From assembly GCA_003022435.1 (NCBI GenBank), contig PXUA01000009.1:1-64000 (forward strand): a stretch of DNA of 64,000 nucleotides, read 5' to 3'. The translations under genes were made by a program, and so were the position numbers. The notes beneath the pieces are model-generated. The model was not told where the DNA came from. It did no database searches and saw only the letters and a list, made by a program, of their open reading frames with translations. Positions 49,145 through 57,869 of the stretch are shown here, one piece after another. Numbering within the stretch: the first letter of the stretch is position 1; each line of letters starts with the position of its first letter. Source of the stretch: Bacteroidetes bacterium SW_9_63_38 (GTDB lineage Bacteria > Bacteroidota > Rhodothermia > Rhodothermales > Salinibacteraceae).

Positions 49145-50428
49145 TTACTCGTCGACCGTCCAGGTGTCACTCCCTTTCAGAAGGCCCTCAAGGTCACTCG
49201 GCTCATCCTCAGCTATGGCCTGGTCCACCTGGTCCTGCACCATTTGCTCGTAGGTCGGGCGGTCTTCCTGGTAGATGATGCCAAAGGGCCGCGGCAGGTC
49301 CGGCTCCCAGAACAGCTCCCCGAGGATACGAGCGAGGTTCGAGCTCGTCACGTCGTGCTCGTGCACGTCGTCGATGCCGTACTCTCCGTCTTCGAGCGAA
49401 ATCACCTCGGGCTCCAGGCTCACCGGATCGATGCGAATCCCCTTCCGTCCGTTATCGAACGTGAGCGGCTCGCCGTCCTCCAGCTGCAACGTGCGGAGCG
49501 CCTTCGAGTCCTTGTCGGTGAATTCCGCAAAGGCCCCGTCGTTGAAGACGTGGCAGTTCTGGTAGATCTCGATGAAGGCCGTCCCTTCATGGCCGTGCGC
49601 CGCCTTCATCATGTCGGTCATGTGGGTCGGATCCTGGTCGGCCGTCCGCGCCACAAACGAGGCGTCCGCCCCGAGCGCAAAGCCAACTGGGTTGACGGGC
49701 CGGTCCACCGATCCGTGCGGCGTGCTCTTCGTCACCTTGCCCTGCTCGGAGGTCGGGCTGTACTGCCCCTTCGTGAGCCCGTAGATCTCGTTGTTGAAGA
49801 GCAGAATCTGGGTATCCAGGTTGCGCCGCAGGATGTGGAGCATGTGGTTGCCCCCGATGGAGAGCCCGTCGCCGTCTCCAGTCACGATCCACACGTCCAG
49901 CTCCGGATTCGAGGTCTTCAGTCCGGTAGCAAACGTCGGGGCACGCCCGTGGATGGAGTGCACGCCGTACGTGTTCATGTAGTACGGAAACCGGCCGGCG
50001 CACCCGATGCCGCTCACGAAGACGACGTTTTCTTTGTCCACGTCGAGCTCCGGCAGCACGCGCTGCACCTGGGCGAGGACCACGTAGTCGCCACAGCCCG
50101 GGCACCACCGCACTTCCTGGTCGGTCTGGAAGTCCTTGCGGGTCAGCTCCGGCTCCTCGGCCGTGGCGCCGTCGCCGCCGAAGCCCGGCGGCAGCGTCGG
50201 CTCGGCGGTGTCGTCGCCGTCGGGCCCCGCAGGGGTCTTCGCCCCGGGCGGTCCCGCGGGCTTCGTAGTGCCGTTGCCGTCGTCGTCGCCATCGGCCAGG
50301 CCGGGCGGCAGATCGGGCTTCTTCGTGCCGTCGTCGGCGGCCTCATTCTCGGCATCGTCGCCGCCGGCCGCGAGGCTGGGCGGAAGGTCCGGCTTCTTGG
50401 TTCCGTCGGAATTGTCGGCGTTGCTCAT
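49145..50428 (-). CDS. korB: 2-oxoacid:ferredoxin oxidoreductase beta subunit with N-terminal PDLP-repeat tail
   Basis: The protein has 427 residues from MSNADNSDGTKKPDLPPSLA. The first 85 or so are a low-complexity tail with GTKKPDLPPS, GTKKPDLPPGL, TKPAGPPG and LPPGF units separated by Asp/Gly runs. The catalytic part begins RKDFQTDQEVRWCPGCGDYV; WCPGCG is the family Fe-S/TPP hallmark. GDGDGLSIGGNHMLHILRRN with FNNEIYGLTKGQYSPTS gives the TPP-Mg motif. Its likely substrate is 2-oxoglutarate or a related 2-oxoacid, with electrons passed to ferredoxin. The tail is not part of the usual beta subunit and is shared with the sulfite reductase of this run. It starts at 50428 rather than 50440. Confidence 0.9.
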   Translation of the reverse strand: MSNADNSDGTKKPDLPPSLAAGGDDAENEAADDGTKKPDLPPGLADGDDDGNGTTKPAGPPGAKTPAGPDGDDTAEPTLPPGFGGDGATAEEPELTRKDFQTDQEVRWCPGCGDYVVLAQVQRVLPELDVDKENVVFVSGIGCAGRFPYYMNTYGVHSIHGRAPTFATGLKTSNPELDVWIVTGDGDGLSIGGNHMLHILRRNLDTQILLFNNEIYGLTKGQYSPTSEQGKVTKSTPHGSVDRPVNPVGFALGADASFVARTADQDPTHMTDMMKAAHGHEGTAFIEIYQNCHVFNDGAFAEFTDKDSKALRTLQLEDGEPLTFDNGRKGIRIDPVSLEPEVISLEDGEYGIDDVHEHDVTSSNLARILGELFWEPDLPRPFGIIYQEDRPTYEQMVQDQVDQAIAEDEPSDLEGLLKGSDTWTVDE

Positions 50429-50545
50429 GAATCCAGGCAAATTGCTTTAATCAGGGTGGGGGCACACCGGCGGTGTGCCCGTACTCGAATTTCATTGGGG
50501 GCCCCCGTCTCTCAGGACGAGGCACTCGGAAATCAGGAGGCCCGG

Positions 50546-50890
50546 TCAGGTATCCCAGGTGAGGATGTTCTGCTCAGATTTCTCCTCGTCCTGCCATTCG
50601 TCGGCATCATCGGGGGCGTCTTTCTCCTCCGTGATGTTGTAGCCCATCTCCTTCCACTGCCGCGAGAGGTAGTCATTCCACTGATAGTAGTGCTCGTACT
50701 CCTCCGGCACCTCGTCGTCGGCATAAATGGCTTCCACCGGACACGTCGGTACGCAGGCGTTGCAGTCGATGCACTCGTCCGGGTGGATGGCGAGGAAATT
50801 CGGGCCCTCGTAAAAGCAATCCACCGGACAGACCTCCACGCAGTCGGTGTACTTGCAGTTGATGCAGGGCTCAGTGACGATATAGGTCAT
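50546..50890 (-). CDS. fdxA: 7Fe-type ferredoxin
   Basis: The 114-residue protein has [20 protein letters not shown] and [19 protein letters not shown], then [20 protein letters not shown]. The Cys spacing of the first motif gives a [3Fe-4S] site sharing CPVD, and the second a [4Fe-4S] site. An acidic C-terminal extension of about 45 residues follows ([20 protein letters not shown]), as in FdxA-type ferredoxins. It lies between korA and korB, so it is the natural acceptor of the oxidoreductase and possible donor to the ferredoxin-type sulfite reductase upstream. The donor role is inferred. Confidence 0.93.
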   Translation of the reverse strand: MTYIVTEPCINCKYTDCVEVCPVDCFYEGPNFLAIHPDECIDCNACVPTCPVEAIYADDEVPEEYEHYYQWNDYLSRQWKEMGYNITEEKDAPDDADEWQDEEKSEQNILTWDT

Positions 50891-50922
50891 AACGGAATCG
50901 TGCTAAGGCAACAGGGTTGGCG

Positions 50923-52812
50923 TTACGCAGGAATCAGGGACCGGGCCGCGTCCACGACCTCGCGGGCTTGCAGGGGCTGTCCCTGAATCTTGTTGAGGCC
51001 CTCGAACGGCCGGGCGTACCGGTCGCGGAGGACGCGCAGGAGCTGCCCGTTGTTGAGTTCCGGCACCAGCACGCGGTCGAACCGGGCCACGATCTCGTCG
51101 AGGTCGGCCGGTAGCGGACTCAGGTGCCGCAGGTGGACGCTGCTGGCCGCGTCGCCCTCGGCCTGCATGCGGTTGACGGCGGTGTCGATGGCCCCCTTCG
51201 TGGAGCCCCATCCAATGACGAGCACGTCGCCGGACTCCGGCCCGTTGATCTCCGTGGACGGGATGTCCTGCGTGATGCGCTGAACTTTCTCCGCGCGAAT
51301 CTCGGTCATCTTCTGATGGTTCTCGGGGTCGTAGCTTACATGCCCCGTTTCGTGCTCCTTCTCCAGACCGCCGATCTGGTGCTCGAGGTCCGGCGTGCCG
51401 GGCACCGCCCAGCCGCGCGAGAGCGTCTCGTCGTCGCGGACGTACGGCTGGAAAATCTCGCGCCCTTCCCCATCGACGCCGTTCGTCTCGCTGGCAAACT
51501 CCACGTCGATCTCCGGCAGGTCCGACGGGTCGGGCACGCGCCACGGCTCGGCGCCCTGCCCCAGATAGCCGTCCGCCATGATGAAGACTGGCGTCATGTA
51601 CTTCGTGGCGATCTTGGCCGCCTCGAACGCCACCTCGAAGCAGTCCGACGGCGAGTGCGGAGCGAGAATCGCCGCCGGGGCGTCGCCGTTGCGCCCGTAA
51701 AGGGCCTGCAGCAGGTCGCTCTGCTCCGGCTTCGTCGGCAGGCCGGTCGAGGGCCCCCCGCGCTGCATGTTGATCACAATGAGCGGCAGCTCGGTGATGA
51801 CCCCGAGCCCGATGGCCTCCGTCTTGAGCGCCACGCCGGGCCCGCTGGTGGCCGTCACGCCAATCTTGCCTCCAAAGGAGGCACCAAGGGCCGACGTCAC
51901 CGCCGCAATCTCGTCCTCAGCCTGTACCGTCTTGACGCCGAACTGCTTGTGGTTGGTCATCTCGTGCAGAATGTCGGACGCGGGCGTGATTGGGTACGAC
52001 GAGTAGTACACGTCGAGCCCACTTTTCTCGCCCGCCGACACGAGCCCCAGCGACAGCGCCTCCGCCCCCGTAATCGTGCGGTAGGTGCCCTCCGGCAGTT
52101 CCGCCTCGCGCACCTCGTACCGGGTGACGAAGAGGTCGGCCGTCTCCCCAAAGTGATATCCCTTCTTCAGCACGTGCAGGTTGGCCTCCAGGATGTCCGG
52201 CTTGTCCTCAAACTTCTTCCGAATCCACTTGATGGCCGGGGCCAGCGGGCGCGAGTACAGCCAGGACGCCAGGCCGAGCGCGAACATGTTCTTCGCTCGG
52301 TCCTTCTGGTCCTGTTTGAGAGGATGATCCTCCAGCGCCGTCCGCGTGATGCGGGTCAACTCGATCGGAAAGACCTGATACTCGTCCAGCGACCCGTCCT
52401 CCAGCGGGTTCGAGTCGTAGCCCGCCTTGTTGAGGTTGCGGTCCGTAAAGGCGTTTTCGTTCGTGATGATGGTGCCGCCGGGCGCCACGCGATCGCCGTG
52501 CACCCTAAGGGCCGCCGGGTTCATGGCAACGAGCATGTCCACCTCTTCGCCGGGCGTGCGCACCTCGCCCGCGCCGAACTGAATCTGAAAGGCACTCACG
52601 CCAAACGTCGTCCCCGCCGGCGCACGGATTTCCGCCGGATAGTCCGGCAGCGTCGCCAGATCGTTTTTCGCATGCGCCGTGGCCCGGGTAAACTGGTTTC
52701 CGGTCAGCTGCATGCCGTCGCCCGAGTCGCCCGCAAACAGCACGGTGGCGTCAGGGACCGCTTCGGGCTCCGTAGCCTCTTCTTCGTCGAGTACAGGAAG
52801 GTCGAGTTCCAT
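50923..52812 (-). CDS. korA: 2-oxoacid:ferredoxin oxidoreductase, fused gamma-alpha subunit
   Basis: The 629-residue protein is a fusion of the gamma domain (about 25-205: LFAGDSGDGMQLTGNQFTRA, PAGTTFGVSAFQIQFGA) and the alpha domain (about 245-629: LDVYYSSYPITPASDILHEM and TATSGPGVALKTEAIGLGVI, then MQRGGPSTGLPTKPEQSD). The GxGxxG-type gamma motif and PITP motif are intact. It pairs with KorB to oxidise a 2-oxoacid with CoA and give reduced ferredoxin. The enzyme is soluble. It lies 32 bp upstream of fdxA and 51 bp downstream of the siroheme dehydrogenase gene, all on the minus strand. Confidence 0.94.
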   Translation of the reverse strand: MELDLPVLDEEEATEPEAVPDATVLFAGDSGDGMQLTGNQFTRATAHAKNDLATLPDYPAEIRAPAGTTFGVSAFQIQFGAGEVRTPGEEVDMLVAMNPAALRVHGDRVAPGGTIITNENAFTDRNLNKAGYDSNPLEDGSLDEYQVFPIELTRITRTALEDHPLKQDQKDRAKNMFALGLASWLYSRPLAPAIKWIRKKFEDKPDILEANLHVLKKGYHFGETADLFVTRYEVREAELPEGTYRTITGAEALSLGLVSAGEKSGLDVYYSSYPITPASDILHEMTNHKQFGVKTVQAEDEIAAVTSALGASFGGKIGVTATSGPGVALKTEAIGLGVITELPLIVINMQRGGPSTGLPTKPEQSDLLQALYGRNGDAPAAILAPHSPSDCFEVAFEAAKIATKYMTPVFIMADGYLGQGAEPWRVPDPSDLPEIDVEFASETNGVDGEGREIFQPYVRDDETLSRGWAVPGTPDLEHQIGGLEKEHETGHVSYDPENHQKMTEIRAEKVQRITQDIPSTEINGPESGDVLVIGWGSTKGAIDTAVNRMQAEGDAASSVHLRHLSPLPADLDEIVARFDRVLVPELNNGQLLRVLRDRYARPFEGLNKIQGQPLQAREVVDAARSLIPA

Positions 52813-52863
52813 TTGGTCAGGTCGGCCTAATTACAAGTTGCAGAATATCGTTCGTCCGCGGGG

Positions 52864-53556
52864 TTAGGAGTCGGCGGGCACCGCTTCGTCTCGCTCCTCG
52901 GCCCAGCCGTCGAGCGCCGCCGCCACATCCGCTCCGACGATCGACTGGACCCGGGTCTGCGCCTCGGCGTAGCGCTCATTCCGAAGCAGGTCCAGGAGGT
53001 CCGAGTCCACGAGCTGGTACCAGCGGTCGCGCCGCGTCTCGAAGTCGTCCACCTGGGCCTGCATCGGCTCGCGGAGGGCGTCCATCATCTCCAGAAACGC
53101 CTCGTACTCCGGCCCAAACCGGTCGGCCATCTGCTCGCGGAGCCGCACCGACACGGTGGGCGCCGCGCCGGAGGTTGAGATCGACACAACGAGCGGCCCG
53201 CGCCGAATACAGGCCCCGTTGGCAAACGTGGAGTGCTCGTCGTCGCCCGTCGTGTTGACGAGAACGTTGCGCTCCTGCGCCTCGGCCCACACCTCATCGA
53301 CGACGGCACCGGACGCCGTCACGATCACGAGGGCCGCCCCCTCCAGATCGCCGGGCTCATAGGACCGTTCGACCCAGTCGATCCGGCCGTCGTGGGCCCA
53401 CTCCCGGAGCGTCGCGGGCGGATCCGGCGCAATCAGCGTCACACGGGCGTCGGCGTCAAGGAGGCCTTCGACCTTGCGTTCAGCGGCTGGCCCGGACCCT
53501 ACAACGAACGCGCGCTGCTCGTCGAGGTTGGTTATGTAGACGGGATAGGACGTCAT
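52864..53556 (-). CDS. Precorrin-2 dehydrogenase / sirohydrochlorin ferrochelatase (CysG N-terminal half)
   Basis: The 230-residue protein begins MTSYPVYITNLDEQRAFVVG. SGPAAERKVEGLLDADARVT is the Rossmann loop. VNTTGDDEHSTFANGACIRR and GPLVVSISTSGAAPTVSVRL are the CysG/Met8p catalytic motifs, the latter with the conserved ST/S loop. It oxidises precorrin-2 with NAD and may insert iron to give siroheme for the sulfite reductase. The Met8p/CysGA C-terminal helical region is present up to EAQTRVQSIVGADVAAALD. It is followed by korA, and the cysH stop lies 2 bp upstream, so it is translated as part of the run. Confidence 0.87.
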   Translation of the reverse strand: MTSYPVYITNLDEQRAFVVGSGPAAERKVEGLLDADARVTLIAPDPPATLREWAHDGRIDWVERSYEPGDLEGAALVIVTASGAVVDEVWAEAQERNVLVNTTGDDEHSTFANGACIRRGPLVVSISTSGAAPTVSVRLREQMADRFGPEYEAFLEMMDALREPMQAQVDDFETRRDRWYQLVDSDLLDLLRNERYAEAQTRVQSIVGADVAAALDGWAEERDEAVPADS

Positions 53557-53558
53557 TT

Positions 53559-54290
53559 TTACTCGGCAGGCTCGGGTTCAAGGTGAAGACCACATTCTTT
53601 CTTGTCGGTGTCGGACCAGCGTCCGGCCCGCGGATCGTCCGCCTCTTCTTCTTCCACGCGATCAGTACAGGGCATACAGCCGATGCTCGGGTATCCTTCG
53701 TTATGCAGCGGATTGTACGGGAGGTTATGCCGATCAATGTGATTCCAGATGTCGTCCTCCGTCCAGTCGGCCAGCGGGTTCACCTTCACCACCTCGTTGG
53801 CGTCGCTCCACTCGACGTATTCCGCGTCTGCCCGAGTTGGCGACTGGTCGCGCCGAATGGCGGTCAGCCACGCGCTTTTGTCGGCGAGATACTGGCGAAG
53901 GGGCTTTACCTTCCGCAGGAAGCAACACTTGTCCGGGTTGTCTTCCCAGAGCTTTTCCCCGTGCTCCTCTGCCTGGTCATCGAGTGAGAGGCCTGAGTGC
54001 ACGCGTACAATGTTGAGGTCGAACCGCGCCGTCAGCCGGTCCCGGAGATTATAAGTCTCCGGAAAGAGCACGTCGGTGTCGAGGTAGAACACCGTCGCTC
54101 CCGGCTGCACCCGCTCCAGAAAGTGCATCAGCACCACCCCGGACGCCCCGAATCCCGATCCCATTACGGCAGTCTCCATCTCGAACGCGTCGAAAACCCA
54201 TTCGAGGGGTGCCTGCGGCGGCCGCGGCTCGAAGCGAGCGTTCAGCGCCGCGAAGTCCTCGTCGGTCCAGTTGTTCGTCGATACGGACAT
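53559..54290 (-). CDS. cysH: Adenylyl-/phosphoadenylyl-sulfate reductase with [4Fe-4S] motif
   Basis: The protein has 243 residues from MSVSTNNWTDEDFAALNARF. It reduces activated sulfate to sulfite with thioredoxin or glutaredoxin. AVMGSGFGASGVVLMHFLER is the substrate loop, and VEWSDANEVVKVNPLADWTE the conserved central part. The Fe-S ligands are CC in DNPDKCCFLRKVKPLRQYL and CxxC in GCMPCTD, and KKECGLHLE carries the catalytic C-terminal Cys. The CC/CxxC pairs point to the APS-reducing rather than PAPS-reducing form. ATP-sulfurylase genes are not in the window. The start lies 20 bp downstream of the cobA stop. Confidence 0.94.
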   Translation of the reverse strand: MSVSTNNWTDEDFAALNARFEPRPPQAPLEWVFDAFEMETAVMGSGFGASGVVLMHFLERVQPGATVFYLDTDVLFPETYNLRDRLTARFDLNIVRVHSGLSLDDQAEEHGEKLWEDNPDKCCFLRKVKPLRQYLADKSAWLTAIRRDQSPTRADAEYVEWSDANEVVKVNPLADWTEDDIWNHIDRHNLPYNPLHNEGYPSIGCMPCTDRVEEEEADDPRAGRWSDTDKKECGLHLEPEPAE

Positions 54291-54310
54291 GAGAGTACGC
54301 GGAAAGTCGA

Positions 54311-55174
54311 TTAGGCAGTAAAGGCAGGAGTCGGAAGCACCGGGACCCGCTCGGACGCCCGGTCCTCGCGGTCGATTTCTTCCTGTGTCGGAAAATTCTG
54401 CCCCTCCTCTCCCGAGGCCTGGAACCAGTCGAGAACGCCGCCCCACTGCGCCACTTCTCCAATAACAATCGTGACGGGCGGCTCCAGCGGCGCGAGTTGT
54501 CCGGCAATCGTGTCGAGCGTCCCACGGACAACCTGCTGGTCGTCGGTCGTGCCCGAGGAGACAACCGCCACGGGTGTGTCCGACGTCCGGCCCTCCTCGA
54601 TCAGGTTCGCGGCAATCTGAGGAAGCCGTCGCAGCCCCATCAGAACGACCAGCGTGTCGACGGTCGTCAGGTGCTCCCAGTCCAGGGCCGTGTCGTCCAT
54701 CGCGATGGTATGGCCCGTCACAACGGTGAACGCCCGCGATCGACCGCGATGCGTCACCGGAATGCCGGCGTACGCAGGCACCCCGGTGGCACTCGAAATC
54801 CCCGGTACCACCTCAAAGGGAACCCCGGACTCGCGCAGGTGGTGGGCTTCTTCGCCCCCGCGCCCGAACACGAAGGGATCGCCCCCCTTCAGTCGCACGA
54901 CGGTGTTGCCCCGGCGCGCCTTCGTGGCTAGCAACGCGTTGATTTCTGCTTGCAGGACCTTGTGCTCGCCCGGTGCCTTGCCGACGAAATACAGGTCGGC
55001 ATCGGCATCTGCTTCGCGGACAAGGTCCCTGTGCACAAGCCGATCGTACACGACCGCGTCGGCCTCGCGGAGAAGCCGTTGCCCCTTCACGGTAATCAAC
55101 TCCGGATCCCCCGGCCCCGCCCCCACTAAGTACACCGTGCCCGGCGTCGTGCTAGTGTGATCCATTGACGGCAT
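54311..55174 (-). CDS. cobA: Uroporphyrinogen-III C-methyltransferase
   Basis: The 287-residue protein has VYLVGAGPGDPELITVKGQR with the GAGPGD SAM motif, ADAVVYDRLVHRDLV, and VVRLKGGDPFVFGRGGEEAH, the most conserved motif. GVPFEVVPGISSATGVPAYA and GIPVTHRGRSRAFTVVTGH follow. It adds two methyl groups to uroporphyrinogen III to give precorrin-2, the first step to siroheme. The stand-alone methyltransferase and the separate dehydrogenase gene replace a fused CysG. The start overlaps the sulfite reductase stop by 23 bp (or 14 bp if MDHTS at 55165 is used). About 35 acidic residues follow the catalytic core at the C-terminus. Confidence 0.94.
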   Translation of the reverse strand: MPSMDHTSTTPGTVYLVGAGPGDPELITVKGQRLLREADAVVYDRLVHRDLVREADADADLYFVGKAPGEHKVLQAEINALLATKARRGNTVVRLKGGDPFVFGRGGEEAHHLRESGVPFEVVPGISSATGVPAYAGIPVTHRGRSRAFTVVTGHTIAMDDTALDWEHLTTVDTLVVLMGLRRLPQIAANLIEEGRTSDTPVAVVSSGTTDDQQVVRGTLDTIAGQLAPLEPPVTIVIGEVAQWGGVLDWFQASGEEGQNFPTQEEIDREDRASERVPVLPTPAFTA

Positions 55175-57098
55175 ATCCGTTTTGGGTGAGCGATTCGAGC
55201 GTATCGAAGCCGATGCGGTCGAAGAAGTCGCCCACCGGCTCTTTTCCGTCGCGCTTGTCGGCGTACACGCGGAGCAGACTCCGCACCGTGGGCACGATCT
55301 CGTCGATGTCCACCAGGCCCTGGAACGGCTCGTTCAGACGTGAGCCGTCGAGCCGACCGCCGAGATAAATCTTGTACTTGTGGAGCGACTCGCCGACAAT
55401 GCCGATGTCGGCCACGTAGGGCCGCGAGCACCCATTCGGGCACCCGGTCATCCGGATGGACGGCTTCACGTCGTCGAGGCCCAGGGCGCTCATCTCTGCC
55501 TCGATCTCGTCGATGATCTTCGGGAAGACACGCTCCGACTCCGTCAGCGCCAGTCCGCAACTCGGCAGCGCCGGGCAGGCCATCGAGTACTTCTGGGTGT
55601 TGGAAAGCTCATCGGGCAGCACCACGCCGTGGTCGTGAAGGATGTTCTCGACCGTCTCTTTGTCCTCCTCATGCAGGTGCGTGAGGAGGAGGTCGTGATT
55701 CGGCGTCAGGCGCACGCCCGGCTCCAACTGCTCCACGATGGTGCGGAGCGCAGTCTTAAGCTGGAAGTCCTTCTCGTCCTTGATGCGGCCGTTCTCGACG
55801 GAAATGCCGTAGAAGTAGTGGCCGTCGCCCTGCTCATTCCAGCCCTCGTGCAGGTCGAGCTCCGGATCGGGCACATCGCGCCAGTCGTCCAGCCGACGCC
55901 CGAAGCGGTCTTCCACCTTGTCGTGGAATTTCTCCAGGCCCCAATCGTCGATGAGGTACTTCATGCGGGCGCGCATCCGGTCTTTCCGATTCCCGTGGTC
56001 GCGCTGAATCTTGAGGATGCTCGTGATCAGCTCGAGTGCATCCTCCTTCGGCACGTAGCCGAGCCGATCGGCGAGGCGGGGGAAGGTCTTCGGCTTGTTG
56101 TGGGTGTTGCCGAGCCCGCCGCCCACCACGATATTGAAGCCCTGAAGCTCATCGTCCTCGGCGACGGCAATCAGGCCCACGTCATGGGTGAACACGTCGA
56201 CGCAGTTGTCGCCCGGAGCGGCGAAGCCGATCTTGAACTTCCGCGGCAGGTAGGCCTTGCCGTAGAGCGGTTCCAGGTCCTCCCCGCGCTCCTTCCGGCC
56301 GTCGTAGATCTTCTCGATGGTCTCGACGCTTTTCTCCTCGTCGTCGTACTCCTTGAGCCACACGTCGTGGTAGGCCGGCGTGTCCGGCGTCGTAATCTCG
56401 GCAATTTCCTCGGCGTACTCCTGAATCTCGTGCCGCAGCGGCTCGTCGATTGGCGCCGGGCAGCACATCGTGTTGCGCACCACGTCGCCGCAGGCACCGA
56501 GCGTGGTCACCATCGCCTCGTTGAGTTCCCGCAGGGACTGCTTCAGGTCGTCCTTCACGACGCCGTGCAGCTGAATGCCCTGGCGCGTGGTGATGCGGAT
56601 GGTGCCGATGCCGTACTCGTCGGCGAGCCGGTCGTGGACCAGATACTGATCGGCCGTCAGCTTGCCGCCCGGCAGGCTCGACCGCACGAAGAAGTAGTAG
56701 TGCTTGTCGTCGAGCTCCTTGCGGAGGTCCCGGTCGTCCTGTTGGTAGATGCCGCAGTGCTTCAAAACCTCCTTCTGCTCCTCCAGGAAGTGGTCGGTGT
56801 CCTCGGCCAGCTTCTCGGGAATGCCGGAGTAGAGGTACTCACTTTCTTCCTTATGGATTTCCGTATCAGTGACATCCGGCCCGTCGTCCGGCGTCGGGCT
56901 ATACCCCGGCGGAAGCGACGCGCCGTCGCCGCCGCCCGGCGGTCCCGCCGGGGTCTTTGTGTCGTCGTCATCGTCGCCCGGAGACGGAAGGTCGGGCGTC
57001 TTCGTCCCGGACGGCAGATCCGGCTTCTTGGTCCCGGACGGGCCGTCGTCGGACTCGGGGGTGTTGGAGGAATTCGGGGCGTGTTCGTCGTCGGACAT
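55152..57098 (-). CDS. sir: Ferredoxin-type sulfite reductase with N-terminal PDLP-repeat tail
   Basis: The protein has 648 residues. The first 80 or so are a disordered tail with SGTKKPDLPSGTKTPDLP, TKTPAGPPG and SLPPGY units and Asp runs, closely like the tail of KorB in this run. The catalytic part begins YLYSGIPEKLAEDTDHFLEE and follows the NirA/Sir double fold: ITTRQGIQLHGVVKDDLKQS and GACGDVVRNTMCCPAPIDE in the first half. The siroheme-[4Fe-4S] Cys ligands are in ACPALPSCGLALTESER and MTGCPNGCSRPYVADIGIVG. It reduces sulfite to sulfide with six electrons. Nitrite reductase is the alternative, but the neighbours argue for sulfite. Confidence 0.93.
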   Translation of the reverse strand: MSDDEHAPNSSNTPESDDGPSGTKKPDLPSGTKTPDLPSPGDDDDDTKTPAGPPGGGDGASLPPGYSPTPDDGPDVTDTEIHKEESEYLYSGIPEKLAEDTDHFLEEQKEVLKHCGIYQQDDRDLRKELDDKHYYFFVRSSLPGGKLTADQYLVHDRLADEYGIGTIRITTRQGIQLHGVVKDDLKQSLRELNEAMVTTLGACGDVVRNTMCCPAPIDEPLRHEIQEYAEEIAEITTPDTPAYHDVWLKEYDDEEKSVETIEKIYDGRKERGEDLEPLYGKAYLPRKFKIGFAAPGDNCVDVFTHDVGLIAVAEDDELQGFNIVVGGGLGNTHNKPKTFPRLADRLGYVPKEDALELITSILKIQRDHGNRKDRMRARMKYLIDDWGLEKFHDKVEDRFGRRLDDWRDVPDPELDLHEGWNEQGDGHYFYGISVENGRIKDEKDFQLKTALRTIVEQLEPGVRLTPNHDLLLTHLHEEDKETVENILHDHGVVLPDELSNTQKYSMACPALPSCGLALTESERVFPKIIDEIEAEMSALGLDDVKPSIRMTGCPNGCSRPYVADIGIVGESLHKYKIYLGGRLDGSRLNEPFQGLVDIDEIVPTVRSLLRVYADKRDGKEPVGDFFDRIGFDTLESLTQNGYAVNGSH

Positions 57099-57869
57099 GG
57101 TACGTAGTGGGCCTCAGCTAGAAGCAGCAAGAGTGCAGGGACTCCTCCGCCGGAAGCGCCGTTCACTGAGCCACGCCTGCAGGACAGCCACACGGAAGCC
57201 CCACGTGACTGCGAAGAGCACTCCGTCCGGCACAGTCGACCCGTGCTCGGAGGGGATTTTCCGACTCAGGGAGTGACGGAGAAGAGACATCGTGGGCTAC
57301 CGCCCACACATCGCCATTCGACACGTTTGACACAGACAGATCTCCATCGACGCAGCTGCCGATGCAGGAAGAAGAGAAATGGCGAGAGATTTGCCGGTAC
57401 GGCGATACATAAGCATTCAGGTACGTCAGGGATCGTTCACGGTGAGAACCGTTGCCCCCTGCCCTGTAGGGAGGTGTATTGAAAAAACCTCTTCCGCATC
57501 GTGTGAGCGGAAGAGGTTCAGCGTGCCACTCGTGGCACAGACCTTCCGCTCATCATTCCCCAGAGAATATTGAGGCAGGACGGGGCACCCTTTCCCCGAC
57601 CGCCGAACCCGTTCGGCATTGTCGGAGCGGTTGCCAGGGCTTCACAGGGCCTGTTCCCTCCACCCTTCTGGATGAGCAACGGAGTTTTCTCAAATGTCAC
57701 TCACAGGTATAGGGACCGGACGCGAGCATGTCAACGCCACTTTCGGCCTCAGATCTCGTCTTCATTTTTTCTTCCCCCTTGTTTTTATAAACGAGCAAAC
57801 TTTTGGCCAACATGTCAATACACGTTGACTCGGATTTTGGGGGGTCTTGATACTGCATGTCATAACAAA
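57099..57869. other. 771-bp intergenic region upstream of the sulfur run
   Basis: It contains a terminator-like hairpin at 57480-57518 and, upstream of the sulfite reductase, GC-rich text without open frames of coding character. The promoter of the sulfur run must lie between 57098 and about 57480, or the hairpin is an attenuator in its leader. A 42-bp AT-rich stretch near 57760-57800 (TTTTTTCTTCCCCCTTGTTT) differs sharply from its surroundings. Confidence 0.5.
57480..57518 (-). terminator. Rho-independent-type hairpin
   Basis: On the minus strand, AACCTCTTCCGC pairs with GCGGAAGAGGTT and is followed by TTTTC. It stands about 350 bp after the rarA stop and about 380 bp before the sulfite reductase start. 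It may end rarA transcripts or act as a leader terminator of the sulfur operon. Confidence 0.75.

Noticed and set aside
48962..50986. 674-codon plus-strand open frame opposite hemD, korB and fdxA
   Set aside because: It is the reverse of well-supported genes. GC-rich codons leave long antisense frames open. Similar frames opposite korA (51124-52830) and the sulfite reductase (55380-57107) were dropped for the same reason.
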